In this document: positions 52,133 through 60,690 of the stretch, piece by piece
Position numbering within the stretch: position 1 is the first letter of the stretch
How the letters are laid out: each line of letters opens with the position of its first letter
Assembly: GCA_900539525.1 (NCBI GenBank)
Contig: UQCM01000004.1
Coordinates: 1 to 64,000 of the forward strand
Direction: 5' to 3'
Source of the DNA: an uncultured Blautia sp.
GTDB taxonomy: Bacteria; Bacillota; Clostridia; Lachnospirales; Lachnospiraceae
Length of the DNA stretch: 64,000 nt
Translations under genes and position numbers: made by a program
Notes under the pieces: generated by a model
Told to the model about the DNA's origin: nothing
Seen by the model: the letters and a program-made list of their open reading frames with translations, nothing else
Databases searched by the model: none

Positions 52133-52720
52133 TTAACCTGTGACCGATTGATCCCCGTGTATGACAACTTCTCTTCCAAAGTATTTCTCCGGAAACATGG
52201 TGTGATAAATCTCATCCAGCGCTCCCGGCACGAGGGCTTCTGTAAACTCATCTAAAACAGGAAGGATCATGATCCGGTACTCCACACCAAACAGACGGGA
52301 ACGATGCTTCGTTAAAGTAATCCCGTTCTTCTCGTAAAAACGGATCCGCCTCTCCTGATTCCGGTGTTCCTCCTCTGTCCCGGCAAATGCGGGATTCTCT
52401 ACCTCCAGCAGCAGCGCCCGACAGCCCCGCTCAGACAGCTTCTCTCCGAAAAGCTCAAGAAATCTGCTCCCTATGCCTTTTCCTCTCGCCTGTTCTGCCA
52501 CAGCATAATAGTCCAGGAGCACATAGCCGCCTTTCGTTTCCACACAAAATGCATAAGCCATAAGAGTTTCATCCTCATACAGGCCACAGGCAAAATACAC
52601 GCCATCCTCTATCATCTGCTCAATGCGTTCCCAGGGCTTGCGCTCTGCAGGAGGAAAATCCTCCTGCATCTGTGTCCGGTAGATCCCGGCCATCTCGCAT
52701 CTATCTAATTCTCTGATCAT
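52133..52720 (-). CDS. GNAT family N-acetyltransferase
   Basis: A 195-residue GNAT acyltransferase. The acetyl-CoA binding motif is VLLDYYAVAEQARGKGIGSR (about 66-85), with a C-terminal beta-strand region FYEKNGITL. The substrate is unknown. Its ATG overlaps the ptsI stop as ATGA, so the two are translationally coupled. Such coupling with enzyme I is not one I know as a standard pair. Confidence 0.88.
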   Translation of the reverse strand: MIRELDRCEMAGIYRTQMQEDFPPAERKPWERIEQMIEDGVYFACGLYEDETLMAYAFCVETKGGYVLLDYYAVAEQARGKGIGSRFLELFGEKLSERGCRALLLEVENPAFAGTEEEHRNQERRIRFYEKNGITLTKHRSRLFGVEYRIMILPVLDEFTEALVPGALDEIYHTMFPEKYFGREVVIHGDQSVTG

Positions 52721-54375
52721 AAGCCTGCCAGTATCTCATCCCTTCTGTCTGCGATACTGCTCTCGCGGATCTTCTTTCTAAGCGGCAGGATACATGCCGG
52801 AGATACGGACAGTTCATCAATGCCCATGGCAAGGAAGGTTTCTGTCAGTTCCATGTCTGCACCCAGTTCTCCGCAGATACCGATCCAGATGCCGTTCTTA
52901 TGCGCATTGTCAGCAGCCATCTTGATCAGGCGAAGCAGCGCTTTGTGATGCGGATGATAGAATTTCTCCAGATTCGCATTCTGTCTGTCCACAGCCGTGG
53001 TGTACTGTGTCAGGTCATTGGTACCAACACTGAAGAAATCCACCTCTTTCGCCAGATCATCGCTGATGACTGCCGCTGCCGGCGTCTCGATCATGATTCC
53101 CAGCTGGATCTCTTTATTGTATGGGATTCCTTCAAAATCAAGCTCTTTCTTTACTTCCGCTACGATCTCCTTGATCTCCAGCACCTCTTCCAGGGCAATG
53201 ATCATCGGGAACATGATCGCGATATTTCCATATGCAGACGCACGGAACAGTGCACGAAGCTGTGTTTTGAAAATATCCTTCTGGGTCAGACAGATACGGA
53301 TCGCACGGTATCCCATCGCAGGGTTCTCCTCTTTCGGAAGATTGAAATAATCAATCTGCTTATCCGCACCGATATCCAGTGTACGGATGATGACCTGCTT
53401 GCCGGCCATGGTCTCTGCAACATATTTATAAACCTTGAACTGCTCCTCCTCTGTGGGGAAGTTGTCATTCTCCAGATAGAGGAACTCGCTCCGGAACAGA
53501 CCGATTCCCGCTGCGTCATTCTGAAGCACGGCACCGATATCCGAGGCATTTCCTATATTTGCATAGAGCTTTACTTTCTGTCCGTCAAGGCTGATGTTCT
53601 CCTCGCCCTTGAGCTGCTGCAGAAGCTCCTGCTTTTCTCTGTACTCTCTCTGCTTTTCCTGATATTCCTTTAAAGTCTGCTCATCCGGATCGATAAACAG
53701 CTTTCCTGAAGCTCCGTCCACGATTCCCAGCTTTCCTTCGTATTCTTCACTGAGGCTCTCCCCCAGACCGATGATGGCAGGAATATTCATGGTACGTGCC
53801 AGGATCGCCGTATGAGAATTGGTGGATCCGCCCTGTGTCACAAAAGAAAGCACCATATCCTTGTCCAGCTGCACCGTTTCACTGGGAGCCAGATCATCGG
53901 ATGCCAGAATGACCGGCTTGTCCGTCACCAGACCGCCTCCCTGACTTCCGGAAAGAATGGATACGACTCTCTCTGAAATATCCTTTACATCCGCTGCACG
54001 CTCTCTCATATAATCATCATCCATGGATGCAAACATCTGCGAGAAATTGTCTCCGGTGGTTCCCACTGCATACTCTGCATTGATCTCCTGTGTGGTAATC
54101 ATATTGGTAATCGCTTCCACATAGTCCAGATCATCCAGCATCATCTGATGTACCTGGAAGATCATCGCATTCCCTTCCCCGACTTCCTGCACAGCCTTTT
54201 CATACAGCTCACCGAGCTGCTCGATCGCTTTTGCCTTCGCTTCCTCAAACCGTGCAATTTCCTTCTCCGGATCGTCAATCTTCCTGCGCTGGATCTGGCC
54301 GCCCGTTCTCTTATAAAAAGAAACCTCTCCGATGGCGATCCCGCCAAATACTCCCTTTCCCTGTAATGTAATCAT
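52717..54375 (-). CDS. ptsI: PTS enzyme I (phosphoenolpyruvate-protein phosphotransferase)
   Basis: Enzyme I takes phosphate from PEP and passes it to HPr to drive sugar uptake. The 552-residue protein has the N-terminal HPr-binding and phosphohistidine region with active His188 (TQGGSTNSHTAILA), and the PEP-binding barrel with GIGLFRSEFLYL, LDIGADKQIDYF and GICGELGAD. The stretch around His188 has one more residue (GGSTNSHTA) than the usual GGRTSHTA. GGAAAGGAGAATGTT precedes the ATG. No ptsH gene lies beside it. Confidence 0.96.
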   Translation of the reverse strand: MITLQGKGVFGGIAIGEVSFYKRTGGQIQRRKIDDPEKEIARFEEAKAKAIEQLGELYEKAVQEVGEGNAMIFQVHQMMLDDLDYVEAITNMITTQEINAEYAVGTTGDNFSQMFASMDDDYMRERAADVKDISERVVSILSGSQGGGLVTDKPVILASDDLAPSETVQLDKDMVLSFVTQGGSTNSHTAILARTMNIPAIIGLGESLSEEYEGKLGIVDGASGKLFIDPDEQTLKEYQEKQREYREKQELLQQLKGEENISLDGQKVKLYANIGNASDIGAVLQNDAAGIGLFRSEFLYLENDNFPTEEEQFKVYKYVAETMAGKQVIIRTLDIGADKQIDYFNLPKEENPAMGYRAIRICLTQKDIFKTQLRALFRASAYGNIAIMFPMIIALEEVLEIKEIVAEVKKELDFEGIPYNKEIQLGIMIETPAAAVISDDLAKEVDFFSVGTNDLTQYTTAVDRQNANLEKFYHPHHKALLRLIKMAADNAHKNGIWIGICGELGADMELTETFLAMGIDELSVSPACILPLRKKIRESSIADRRDEILAGL

Positions 54376-54494
54376 AACATTCTCCTTTCCGCAATCCCGT
54401 ATTTTGTTTCAATGCACTGCTGCCCTGAATGATTATCCTAAACGTTATTACTATTCTATCATATCACCACATATAATGCCACTGTAAATTTTTT

Positions 54495-54533
54495 GCAACT
54501 GTTCAGAGCCATGCAGATTTATAAAAATTTCCT
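54495..54533 (+). repeat. R1 repeat copy g (left end)
   Basis: AACTGTTCAGAGCC, then ATGCAGATTTATAAA, matches the left end of the 60188 copy. It lies between the trigger-factor-like gene terminator and ptsI. Confidence 0.85.
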
Positions 54534-54540
54534 ATAAAAT

Positions 54541-54580
54541 AAAAGCGGGATGCACGACTCTTCGCCATCCCGCTTTCATT
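54541..54580 (-). terminator. Terminator after the trigger-factor-like lipoprotein gene
   Basis: On the minus strand, AAAGCGGGATG and CATCCCGCTTT form an 11-bp stem with a 13-base loop, followed by TATTTTAT. It lies 28 bases after the stop codon. Confidence 0.9.
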
Positions 54581-54604
54581 TTCTGCTTCTTTATTCTGTA
54601 TTCT

Positions 54605-55819
54605 TTATTCTGCACCTGTTTCGGACTCTGTTTCTGATTCTGCCTCACTTCCTGTCTCAGCCTCTGTATCTGCCACATCCGGATCCGTTACAACTGCATT
54701 TTCTTCTACCAGCTCCAGTGCCTTATCCAGCAGCAGGTTTGTCTCAACGACTTTTTTGCCGTACTGGTTCTCCAGTGCTTCGATATTCTCAAGCCCCATC
54801 ATATCTACATATTTCTGTGCTCTTTCCTGATATTCTGTGTCATCCAGGGTAATCTCTTCTACCTCTGCGATCGCTTTTAAGAGCATCTCCTGACGCAGCC
54901 CCTGCCTTGCCATCTCTTCCATCTGTGCATAGAAGTCCTCTTCTGTTGTCTGAAGATTCTGTTCGATAAAGTCAGACAGCTCCATCTCCGACTGTGCTGC
55001 ATACTGTGCATAATAGTCCACATACTGATCCTTCATAAATGCGACCAGATCCTCCGGATAATCATTGATGGTGGCATTATTGTAGACCTGAGTCATCAGA
55101 TCATTGGTTTTCTGTGAATCTCTTGTAGACGCCTTCTGCTCCTGCAGAGTCTTGCGGACATTTTCACGATATGCGTCTACCGTCTTGTATTCCGAATCCG
55201 AAAGTTCTGCCGCCAGTTCATCTGTAAGCTCCGGTGCACGCTTTATAGAGTTGATCGTCACATGGAATACCACGTCCTGACCCGCCAGTTCTGTGCTTCC
55301 ATAATTCTCCGGGAAGGTCAGATTCAGATCTACACTTTCTCCGACTTTCTTTCCGATCAGCCCTTCTTCAAATCCTTCAATAAAAGTACCGGAACCGATG
55401 GAAAGGTCATATCCTTTGTCCGTACCTCCGTCAAAAGCGACTCCGTCCTTTGTTCCCTCATAATCAATGTTTGCAATATCACCGTTTTCTACGGTTCCCT
55501 CTTCCAGCGTCTCCATCTTGTCACTCTGGGAAAGCGTGCTGGAAATCTCTGCATCGATCTCCTCATCTGTCACAGCTGTAGATGCAAGCGTCACCGGCAG
55601 ACCCTTGTATTCTCCAAGAGTCACATAATCCAGTGCCTTATAATCCGGTCGTTTGGCTGCAGCCGTATCTGTCTGCGCACCGGTCTCTGCCTCAGAAGCC
55701 GCTTCTGTTGCCGCCTCTGTTCCTGCTCCTGTCTCTGTCGTCTTCGTGTTTCCGTTTGAACAGCCTGCTGCCATCATTGTGAGGCAAAGAAGTGCTGCCA
55801 TCATAAATCTTCTCTTCAT
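54605..55819 (-). CDS. Trigger-factor-like peptidyl-prolyl isomerase lipoprotein
   Basis: A 404-residue lipoprotein (lipobox MAAGC, Cys20). After an Ala/Glu/Thr linker (about 25-55) it has a trigger-factor-type layout: a beta-rich arm (about 60-100), an FKBP-like isomerase domain (about 105-190: GDIANIDYEGTKDGVAFDGG, GTFIEGFEEGLIGKKVGE) and a helical C-terminal chaperone part (about 195-375). It lacks the ribosome-binding signature of real trigger factor. It probably folds exported proteins outside the membrane, like PrsA. The start is put at the ATG at 55819, which gives the signal peptide; GAGAGGA lies 11-12 bases upstream. The frame to 55963 reads into the neighbouring gene. Confidence 0.88.
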   Translation of the reverse strand: MKRRFMMAALLCLTMMAAGCSNGNTKTTETGAGTEAATEAASEAETGAQTDTAAAKRPDYKALDYVTLGEYKGLPVTLASTAVTDEEIDAEISSTLSQSDKMETLEEGTVENGDIANIDYEGTKDGVAFDGGTDKGYDLSIGSGTFIEGFEEGLIGKKVGESVDLNLTFPENYGSTELAGQDVVFHVTINSIKRAPELTDELAAELSDSEYKTVDAYRENVRKTLQEQKASTRDSQKTNDLMTQVYNNATINDYPEDLVAFMKDQYVDYYAQYAAQSEMELSDFIEQNLQTTEEDFYAQMEEMARQGLRQEMLLKAIAEVEEITLDDTEYQERAQKYVDMMGLENIEALENQYGKKVVETNLLLDKALELVEENAVVTDPDVADTEAETGSEAESETESETGAE

Positions 55820-55910
55820 AATATCTGTCATCCTCTCTGTTTTAATAATTCGCGCCCGGTTTCCTTCCGGCTCCCGCACTTCGTGCGGCATCTCCAGACC
55901 TTCCGACAGG

Positions 55911-57368
55911 TCACATCGCCGGAACCGGAGTCGGGCGGGCGGGGTCGAATACCTGTGAGGCATCGAACAGGTCAGATACCATTTCCGGATTGTAGTACAT
56001 CCGGTATCCGTCCAGATTTCTGCGTCCCTGTCTCATGTATCTGTCTCCGAACTGTACCCAGTACTGGGAAGAATCTACATTACAGTAGATATTGAAGCCC
56101 ACGCTCTTTAAATAGTTGAACTTTTCATTGTCTGCCGTGTATGCCTGCCAGTCACCGATATCGGCACCAAAGGCAAAGATAATAATATCTGTGTCACCTA
56201 CAATGGGCTTTACATAGCTCATCCATTTTTCCGTATCTGTCTGGATACGTGACAATTCTGCCTGGGTCACATTAATATGCCCCCAGGTGTGGCTTGCAAA
56301 CTCCCATCCGTTTTCCTTCATGGCATTGGCCACCTTCGTAGCCTCTTCGATTTCCTTATTGTAGCTTTCCTCGTTGAAATCCGGATGCTCCTGGAAGAAT
56401 TTCTCCTGGTACTCGTCCAGATTCTCCCTGGTCTTGTAGGCGATATCTGTCCGGTATCCAAGAACACCATTGTATCCCGTCAGTGCGATCGTTCCCTTTG
56501 CACCATGGTATGAAAAGTCCGGATGCTCCTCTACGAAGGTATCGATCAGCGGAACCATATCAAAATCGCCTATGCTGACAGATCCATCCTGCTCCCTGTA
56601 CTCGTTCTTCACCTTTCCGTTCTCATCGATGATCAGCTTCGTAGCCATACCGTCACCATCCATATAGTGATAGTAGCTCACGTCATCCTGCGAAAGCACA
56701 AATGCCTTCTTTCCCGGCGGAAGCATGATCTTTCCTCTGGATACAGTGCCGTCCTCATTTACCGTACACATATCATGCAGACTCACCAGTACATAACCTT
56801 TTTCGTACATCGACTGTGTGACCTTGTTGAACTCGTCGATGGTCGTCATGACCTGGTTGTATCCTCCCTCTTTGGAATCACCATCAAATGCCAGGCTCGT
56901 ATCTTTGATCAGCGTATGATAGAAAATATGTGTGACCTCTTCCAGCGGATACTCCACCAGTTCTGCCTTTGCAGCTTCCCATTCTGCCACCTTTGCAGCC
57001 ATCTCCTGGCTTTCTGCAAATCCGCTGTCGCCCTTGAGCAGTTCAATCGCACCATCATAGTCATACATCGCTGCCAGACGTCCGGCTTCTTCCATCGTAT
57101 CCGGCTGTGGCTCTGTCTGAGTTTCCGTTTCTGTCACAGCAGGCGATTCTGCTGTTTCCCCTCCGGAACCGTTCTCTGTCAGCGCTTCCGTGCTCTTCCC
57201 GTGATCCTGCGCCTTTTTCGTCCTGCCCGCATTTCCCTGTATCACCAGAACCAGAAGTACCGCGATCAGCAGGATCAGGGCGAAAATGACGATTCTGCAT
57301 ATCATTACCTGCCTTTTCCGCTTTGCCCTTCGCGCGGCGGCTCTTTCTGCTCTTTCTCGCTCCTCCAT
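55911..57368 (-). CDS. Membrane-anchored polysaccharide deacetylase-like protein
   Basis: A 485-residue protein with one membrane anchor (about 22-44), a Thr/Glu-rich linker, and an outer domain resembling the polysaccharide deacetylase (NodB) fold. LSQDDVSYYHYMDG (near 230) stands at the place of the first Asp motif and FASHTWGHINVTQ (near 370) supplies the metal-binding His-x3-His motif. The first motif is non-standard, so activity on GlcNAc-containing wall glycans is possible but unproved. The start at 57368 follows GGGAGGATTTTGTC; the frame to 57389 lacks it. It precedes the isomerase lipoprotein gene by 91 bases on the same strand. Confidence 0.82.
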   Translation of the reverse strand: MEERERAERAAARRAKRKRQVMICRIVIFALILLIAVLLVLVIQGNAGRTKKAQDHGKSTEALTENGSGGETAESPAVTETETQTEPQPDTMEEAGRLAAMYDYDGAIELLKGDSGFAESQEMAAKVAEWEAAKAELVEYPLEEVTHIFYHTLIKDTSLAFDGDSKEGGYNQVMTTIDEFNKVTQSMYEKGYVLVSLHDMCTVNEDGTVSRGKIMLPPGKKAFVLSQDDVSYYHYMDGDGMATKLIIDENGKVKNEYREQDGSVSIGDFDMVPLIDTFVEEHPDFSYHGAKGTIALTGYNGVLGYRTDIAYKTRENLDEYQEKFFQEHPDFNEESYNKEIEEATKVANAMKENGWEFASHTWGHINVTQAELSRIQTDTEKWMSYVKPIVGDTDIIIFAFGADIGDWQAYTADNEKFNYLKSVGFNIYCNVDSSQYWVQFGDRYMRQGRRNLDGYRMYYNPEMVSDLFDASQVFDPARPTPVPAM

Positions 57369-57533
57369 GACAAAATCCTCCCTTATCAATTTAATACACC
57401 AGTTTCAATTTTGTATTATATCATATTTAAAAACAAATTCCACATGTTTTTTGTCATTAAGAAAAAACTTATATTTTCTAAAGAATGATTGCACTTTTTG
57501 ACAAAGAATGCTAGAATATGGAGGAACGAGATT

Positions 57534-57593
57534 ATGCAGTATGCATCTTGCGTACATCGCGAAGCGTGTTGGCGGTTGCACAGTGAACCGTAA
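57534..57593 (+). repeat. R3 repeat copy d (right half)
   Basis: ATGCAGTATGCATC, then ACATCGCGAAGCGTGTTGGC and GTGAACCGTAA, match the right half of R3 copy c. It lies 31 bases before the next gene start, in its leader. Confidence 0.8.
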
Positions 57594-57624
57594 CACAGCA
57601 GAACATTTAAACAGGAGGTACACT

Positions 57625-58080
57625 ATGTCCACATTCGGAACTGTATTGCTCATTATCCTGGCAGTACTCATCGTATTATTAGCAGCCCTTTACTTCTTCG
57701 GGCGGAAGGCACAGAAAAAGCAGGCCATTCAGCAGGAGCAGATGGAAGCTGTCAAGCAGAACGTCACCATGCTGATTATTGATAAAAAGCGGATGAAGAT
57801 CAAAGACGCCGGACTTCCGCAGATCGTAGTAGACCAGACACCGAGGCTGATGCGCGGCACCAAGCTCCCGATCGTGAAAGCGAAGGTTGGACCGAAGATC
57901 ATGACACTGGTATGCGAGGCTTCGATTTTTGACAGCATCCCTGTAAAAAAAGAAGTAAAAGCTGTCGTAAGCGGTATCTACATAACAAGTGTACGGGGTA
58001 TCCGCGGTCCGTTAGAGACAAAGCCGAAGAAACAGGGCTTTATCGCAAAGATGAAAGGAAAGCTTTCCAAAAAACAGTGA
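57625..58080 (+). CDS. Conserved single-pass membrane protein
   Basis: A 151-residue protein with one N-terminal membrane segment (about 5-25, TFGTVLLIILAVLIVLLAAL) and a cytoplasmic basic domain with VTMLIIDKKRMKIKDAGLPQ (about 47-66), KLPIVKAKVGPKIMTLVCEA and IPVKKEVKAVVSGIYITSVRG. I recall close relatives in other Lachnospiraceae, but no function is known. The start at 57625 follows ACAGGAGGTACACT; the frame from 57508 begins in an R3 copy. It is a single-gene unit with a strong terminator. Confidence 0.82.
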   Translation: MSTFGTVLLIILAVLIVLLAALYFFGRKAQKKQAIQQEQMEAVKQNVTMLIIDKKRMKIKDAGLPQIVVDQTPRLMRGTKLPIVKAKVGPKIMTLVCEASIFDSIPVKKEVKAVVSGIYITSVRGIRGPLETKPKKQGFIAKMKGKLSKKQ

Positions 58081-58100
58081 CTATCTATATCATGAGAAAA

Positions 58101-58139
58101 AGCACATCTGTCATGACAGCAGATGTGCTCCTTTTTTTG
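58101..58139. terminator. Bidirectional terminator overlapping the DUF1934 stop
   Basis: AGCACATCTG and CAGATGTGCT form a perfect 10-bp stem with an inner TGTCATGACA, followed by seven T on the plus strand and TTTTTC on the minus strand. It contains the stop codon and last codons of the DUF1934 gene (58111), so it serves two convergent genes. Confidence 0.92.
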
Positions 58140-58554
58140 ACTGTATATTCATGCTGATCGTGCAGTCCGCCAGATGCTCATAATTCACTTCCAGTGCATA
58201 GTCCACTTTAACATCCATGCTGTTCTCTGTGGTACTCATCTCTATGCCGGTGGCAGATATTCCCACCAGAAGATTTCCAAATGGCGTGTTATAACAGGTA
58301 AGATTTTTCTTATTCTCTTCAAAAACGAGGTGTGCATTGGCGATTCCTTTTCTCGTTACCTCCATACTGTTTCCATTGATCTTGATCAGGTTGCTGACCG
58401 TTCCCTCAAAGCCTTCCATCACTTCCTCATATTTGATATAATGCTTTCCGTTTTTTTCAAAATAAGTTCCCGGAGCGATCACTTCCACGGGCTCTTCCGT
58501 TCCCTCTTCGGCAAACTGAAGTCCTTTGATCCGCAGTAAAACATCTTTTGTCAT
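58111..58554 (-). CDS. DUF1934 family protein
   Basis: A 147-residue lipocalin/YwiB-like beta-barrel protein (DUF1934): KDVLLRIKGLQF at the start, IKYEEVMEGFEGTVSNLIKI (about 41-60) and LTCYNTPFGNLLVGISATGI (about 86-105). Its function is unknown. The start at 58554 has GAGGAG ten bases upstream, inside the end of murI; the frames are separated by only four bases, so the two are likely co-transcribed. Its last four codons lie inside a bidirectional terminator hairpin. Confidence 0.9.
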   Translation of the reverse strand: MTKDVLLRIKGLQFAEEGTEEPVEVIAPGTYFEKNGKHYIKYEEVMEGFEGTVSNLIKINGNSMEVTRKGIANAHLVFEENKKNLTCYNTPFGNLLVGISATGIEMSTTENSMDVKVDYALEVNYEHLADCTISMNIQSKKGAHLLS

Positions 58555-58558
58555 TCTC

Positions 58559-59383
58559 CTAATACTCCTCAATATTGATCTGTTTCGTCATCTCGATATC
58601 AAACGGAAGGATCGAGTTGGCAAACCGTCTGAATTTGTCCGCCAGATCGCTGACATAGAACCTGTAACGCTCCGCCTCGCTTCCTCTCCCTCCGGGATTT
58701 TCAAGATGCTCATGCTTTAACAGTTCCTTTAATTCCCTCGCTGTTTCATAAGCAGGATTTACCAGTGTCACACCTTCTCCCACGATCTCGCGCAGCGTGG
58801 ATCGCAGCAGCGGATAATGGGTACAGCCCAGGATCAGTGTATCGATATCCTGGTCCATCAGTTCTTTCAGGTAGCGGGTGGCCACTTCCACTGTTACCGG
58901 ATCCTTCAGCCATCCCTCTTCCACCAGCGGCACAAACAGGGGACACGCCTTTCCGATCACCTGAATGTCAGGGTTCTGTTCCTGAAGAAACTGTGTATAA
59001 ATCCCCGAACTTACGGTAGCCTCTGTTCCAATGACACCGATCCTCCCGTTTCTGGTAGTGTTGCCGGCTACACGTGCCCCGGGCTTTACCACGCCAATGA
59101 TCGGGATATCCAGTTCCTTTCTAATGTCCTCCAATGCATAGGCGCTGGCGGTATTGCACGCCACCACAATTGCCTTTACTTCCTGTGTTCTCAGAAATCG
59201 TATGATCTGCCTGGAATAGCGCAGGATGGTTTCCTTTGACTTGCTTCCATACGGAACTCTCGCCGTATCACCAAAATATACAATACGCTCATCCGGTATG
59301 TTTCTCATGATCTCCCGTGCTACGGTCAGTCCGCCGACACCTGAATCAAATACGCCAATGGGCGCTTCACATTTATTATCCAT
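58559..59383 (-). CDS. murI: Glutamate racemase
   Basis: MurI makes D-glutamate for peptidoglycan. The 274-residue protein has both catalytic cysteines: VVACNTASAYA (about 79-89) and LGCTHYPLL (about 190-198), with the N-terminal IGVFDSGVGGLTVAREI. The start at 59383 follows GAGGATAGAAAA; a frame 24 bases longer lacks a ribosome site. DUF1934 follows at four bases. Confidence 0.97.
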   Translation of the reverse strand: MDNKCEAPIGVFDSGVGGLTVAREIMRNIPDERIVYFGDTARVPYGSKSKETILRYSRQIIRFLRTQEVKAIVVACNTASAYALEDIRKELDIPIIGVVKPGARVAGNTTRNGRIGVIGTEATVSSGIYTQFLQEQNPDIQVIGKACPLFVPLVEEGWLKDPVTVEVATRYLKELMDQDIDTLILGCTHYPLLRSTLREIVGEGVTLVNPAYETARELKELLKHEHLENPGGRGSEAERYRFYVSDLADKFRRFANSILPFDIEMTKQINIEEY

Positions 59384-59461
59384 TTTTCTATCCTCAAACT
59401 TATGCAAAAGCTGCGGCCGGGATGCCGCAGACCTGTTGAATCACTGCAATATTCCCTGCTC

Positions 59462-60112
59462 TCAGTCAAAAATTTCCGGCCTGCCGTTTACCATTGCGAA
59501 GCAGACCTGTGTACATTCCTCAAAAACCGTACGTCCATTCGTACCCTCTGTAATGTCATCCTTCAGCTTTTCAAGCATCTCCTCCGGAACCAGCGTCTCT
59601 ATTTTCACCTTATCAGTGTATTCAGAGTCTGTAATGATAAGTCCTTTCTGTCCCAGAAGATACTGGATTTTCCCGATTCCATTGTAGTCCGTTTCCATTT
59701 TCAGAAGGAAGCCCTGCTGCTTTTCGATGATCACACTGTTCTTCAGCCCCTCCTGTACTGCTTTTGAATAGGCCCGCACCAGCCCTCCGGTTCCCAGAAG
59801 GGTACCTCCGAAATACCGTGTGACCACGACTGCCGCATTGTGTATGCCCTCACCCAGCAGGACTTCGATCATGGGACGCCCTGCTGTTCCCTGGGGTTCC
59901 CCGTCATCACTGCATCTTTGCAGCTCCTGACGTTCCCCCACCACAAAAGCAGAACAGTTGTGTGTCGCATTCCAGTACTTTTTCTTCAGACCGGCTATGA
60001 ACTCGAGCGCTTCCTCCTCAGATTCCACGGGCTGCACGGTTGCGATGAACCGCGATTTCTTCTCCACGATCTCAGCCTCTCCCCCCTGATAGACTGCTTT
60101 ATATGAATTCAT
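59462..60112 (-). CDS. YigZ/IMPACT family protein
   Basis: A 216-residue protein of the YigZ/IMPACT group: KKSRFIATVQPVESEEEALE (about 18-37), the core NATHNCSAFVVGE, DDGEPQGTAGRPM and VTRYFGGTLLGTGGLVRAYS (about 97-116), plus a C-terminal ferredoxin-like DUF1949 domain. It binds RNA or ribosomes in relatives, but the bacterial role is unsettled. The start at 60112 follows GGAAAGAAGTC. It lies 78 bases upstream of murI on the same strand. Confidence 0.92.
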   Translation of the reverse strand: MNSYKAVYQGGEAEIVEKKSRFIATVQPVESEEEALEFIAGLKKKYWNATHNCSAFVVGERQELQRCSDDGEPQGTAGRPMIEVLLGEGIHNAAVVVTRYFGGTLLGTGGLVRAYSKAVQEGLKNSVIIEKQQGFLLKMETDYNGIGKIQYLLGQKGLIITDSEYTDKVKIETLVPEEMLEKLKDDITEGTNGRTVFEECTQVCFAMVNGRPEIFD

Positions 60113-60185
60113 GACTTCTTTCCTTTCCTGTATCTGATGTAAATGCTCCCCCGAGTGCTTACAATCCAAAATTCTGGTAATATTA

Positions 60186-60420
60186 GTAACTGTTCAGAGC
60201 CATGCAGATTTATAAATATTTGCCGTGGGGAGCTTGCTCACCTAAGGCAAATACTTATAAATCTATAGGGCGAGAGCCCTATATGAGCAAAAGGCAAGCC
60301 TCAAAGAGGCGTTTTGCGAATGGCTCTGAACAGTTATAAAACAGAGCCCTCCTCGAAGAGGCGTTTTGCGAATGGCTCTGAACAGTTATAAATCAGAGCC
60401 ATGCAGATTTATTAATGTTA
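60186..60420. repeat. R1 repeat copy h, nested inverted copies
   Basis: AACTGTTCAGAGCCATGC, then AGATTTATAAATATTTGCC at the left, a GGGCGAGAGCCC hairpin, and ATGGCTCTGAACAGTT at the right form a full R1 unit (60188-60338). Two more right ends with GAGGCGTTTTGCGAATGGC follow at about 60355-60390, then another left-end piece. Together with R2 copy d it fills much of the 578-base gap 60113-60690; no gene is seen. Confidence 0.88.
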
Positions 60421-60530
60421 CCAGTATTATAAGATAAGATGGCGATGAATGCAAGTGATGTTACTCACGGGTTTTCTAATTCCTACTGGTATAACCTTTT
60501 CATTTCTGCTATACTCTGTATTAAACGATA

Positions 60531-60635
60531 CGTTAAACATGAGAAAGCAGCCATTTTTCAAAAAAAGTGAGCAGATTTTGAATGTTTTCCGGATTTTGGG
60601 AGCGCGGGAGCGCGGAAAAATCCGAAAGTATCATG
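60531..60635 (+). repeat. R2 repeat copy d (right part)
   Basis: GTTAAACATGAGAAAGCAGC to TCCGAAAGTATCATGG match the right two thirds of R2 copies a and b, with diverged bases. The left hairpin is missing. It is about 55 bases before the PBP start. Confidence 0.88.
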
Positions 60636-60690
60636 GGGGCAAATGGACGCTGACAACCAACTCACGATTACATAACACATGGAGGCAAAG

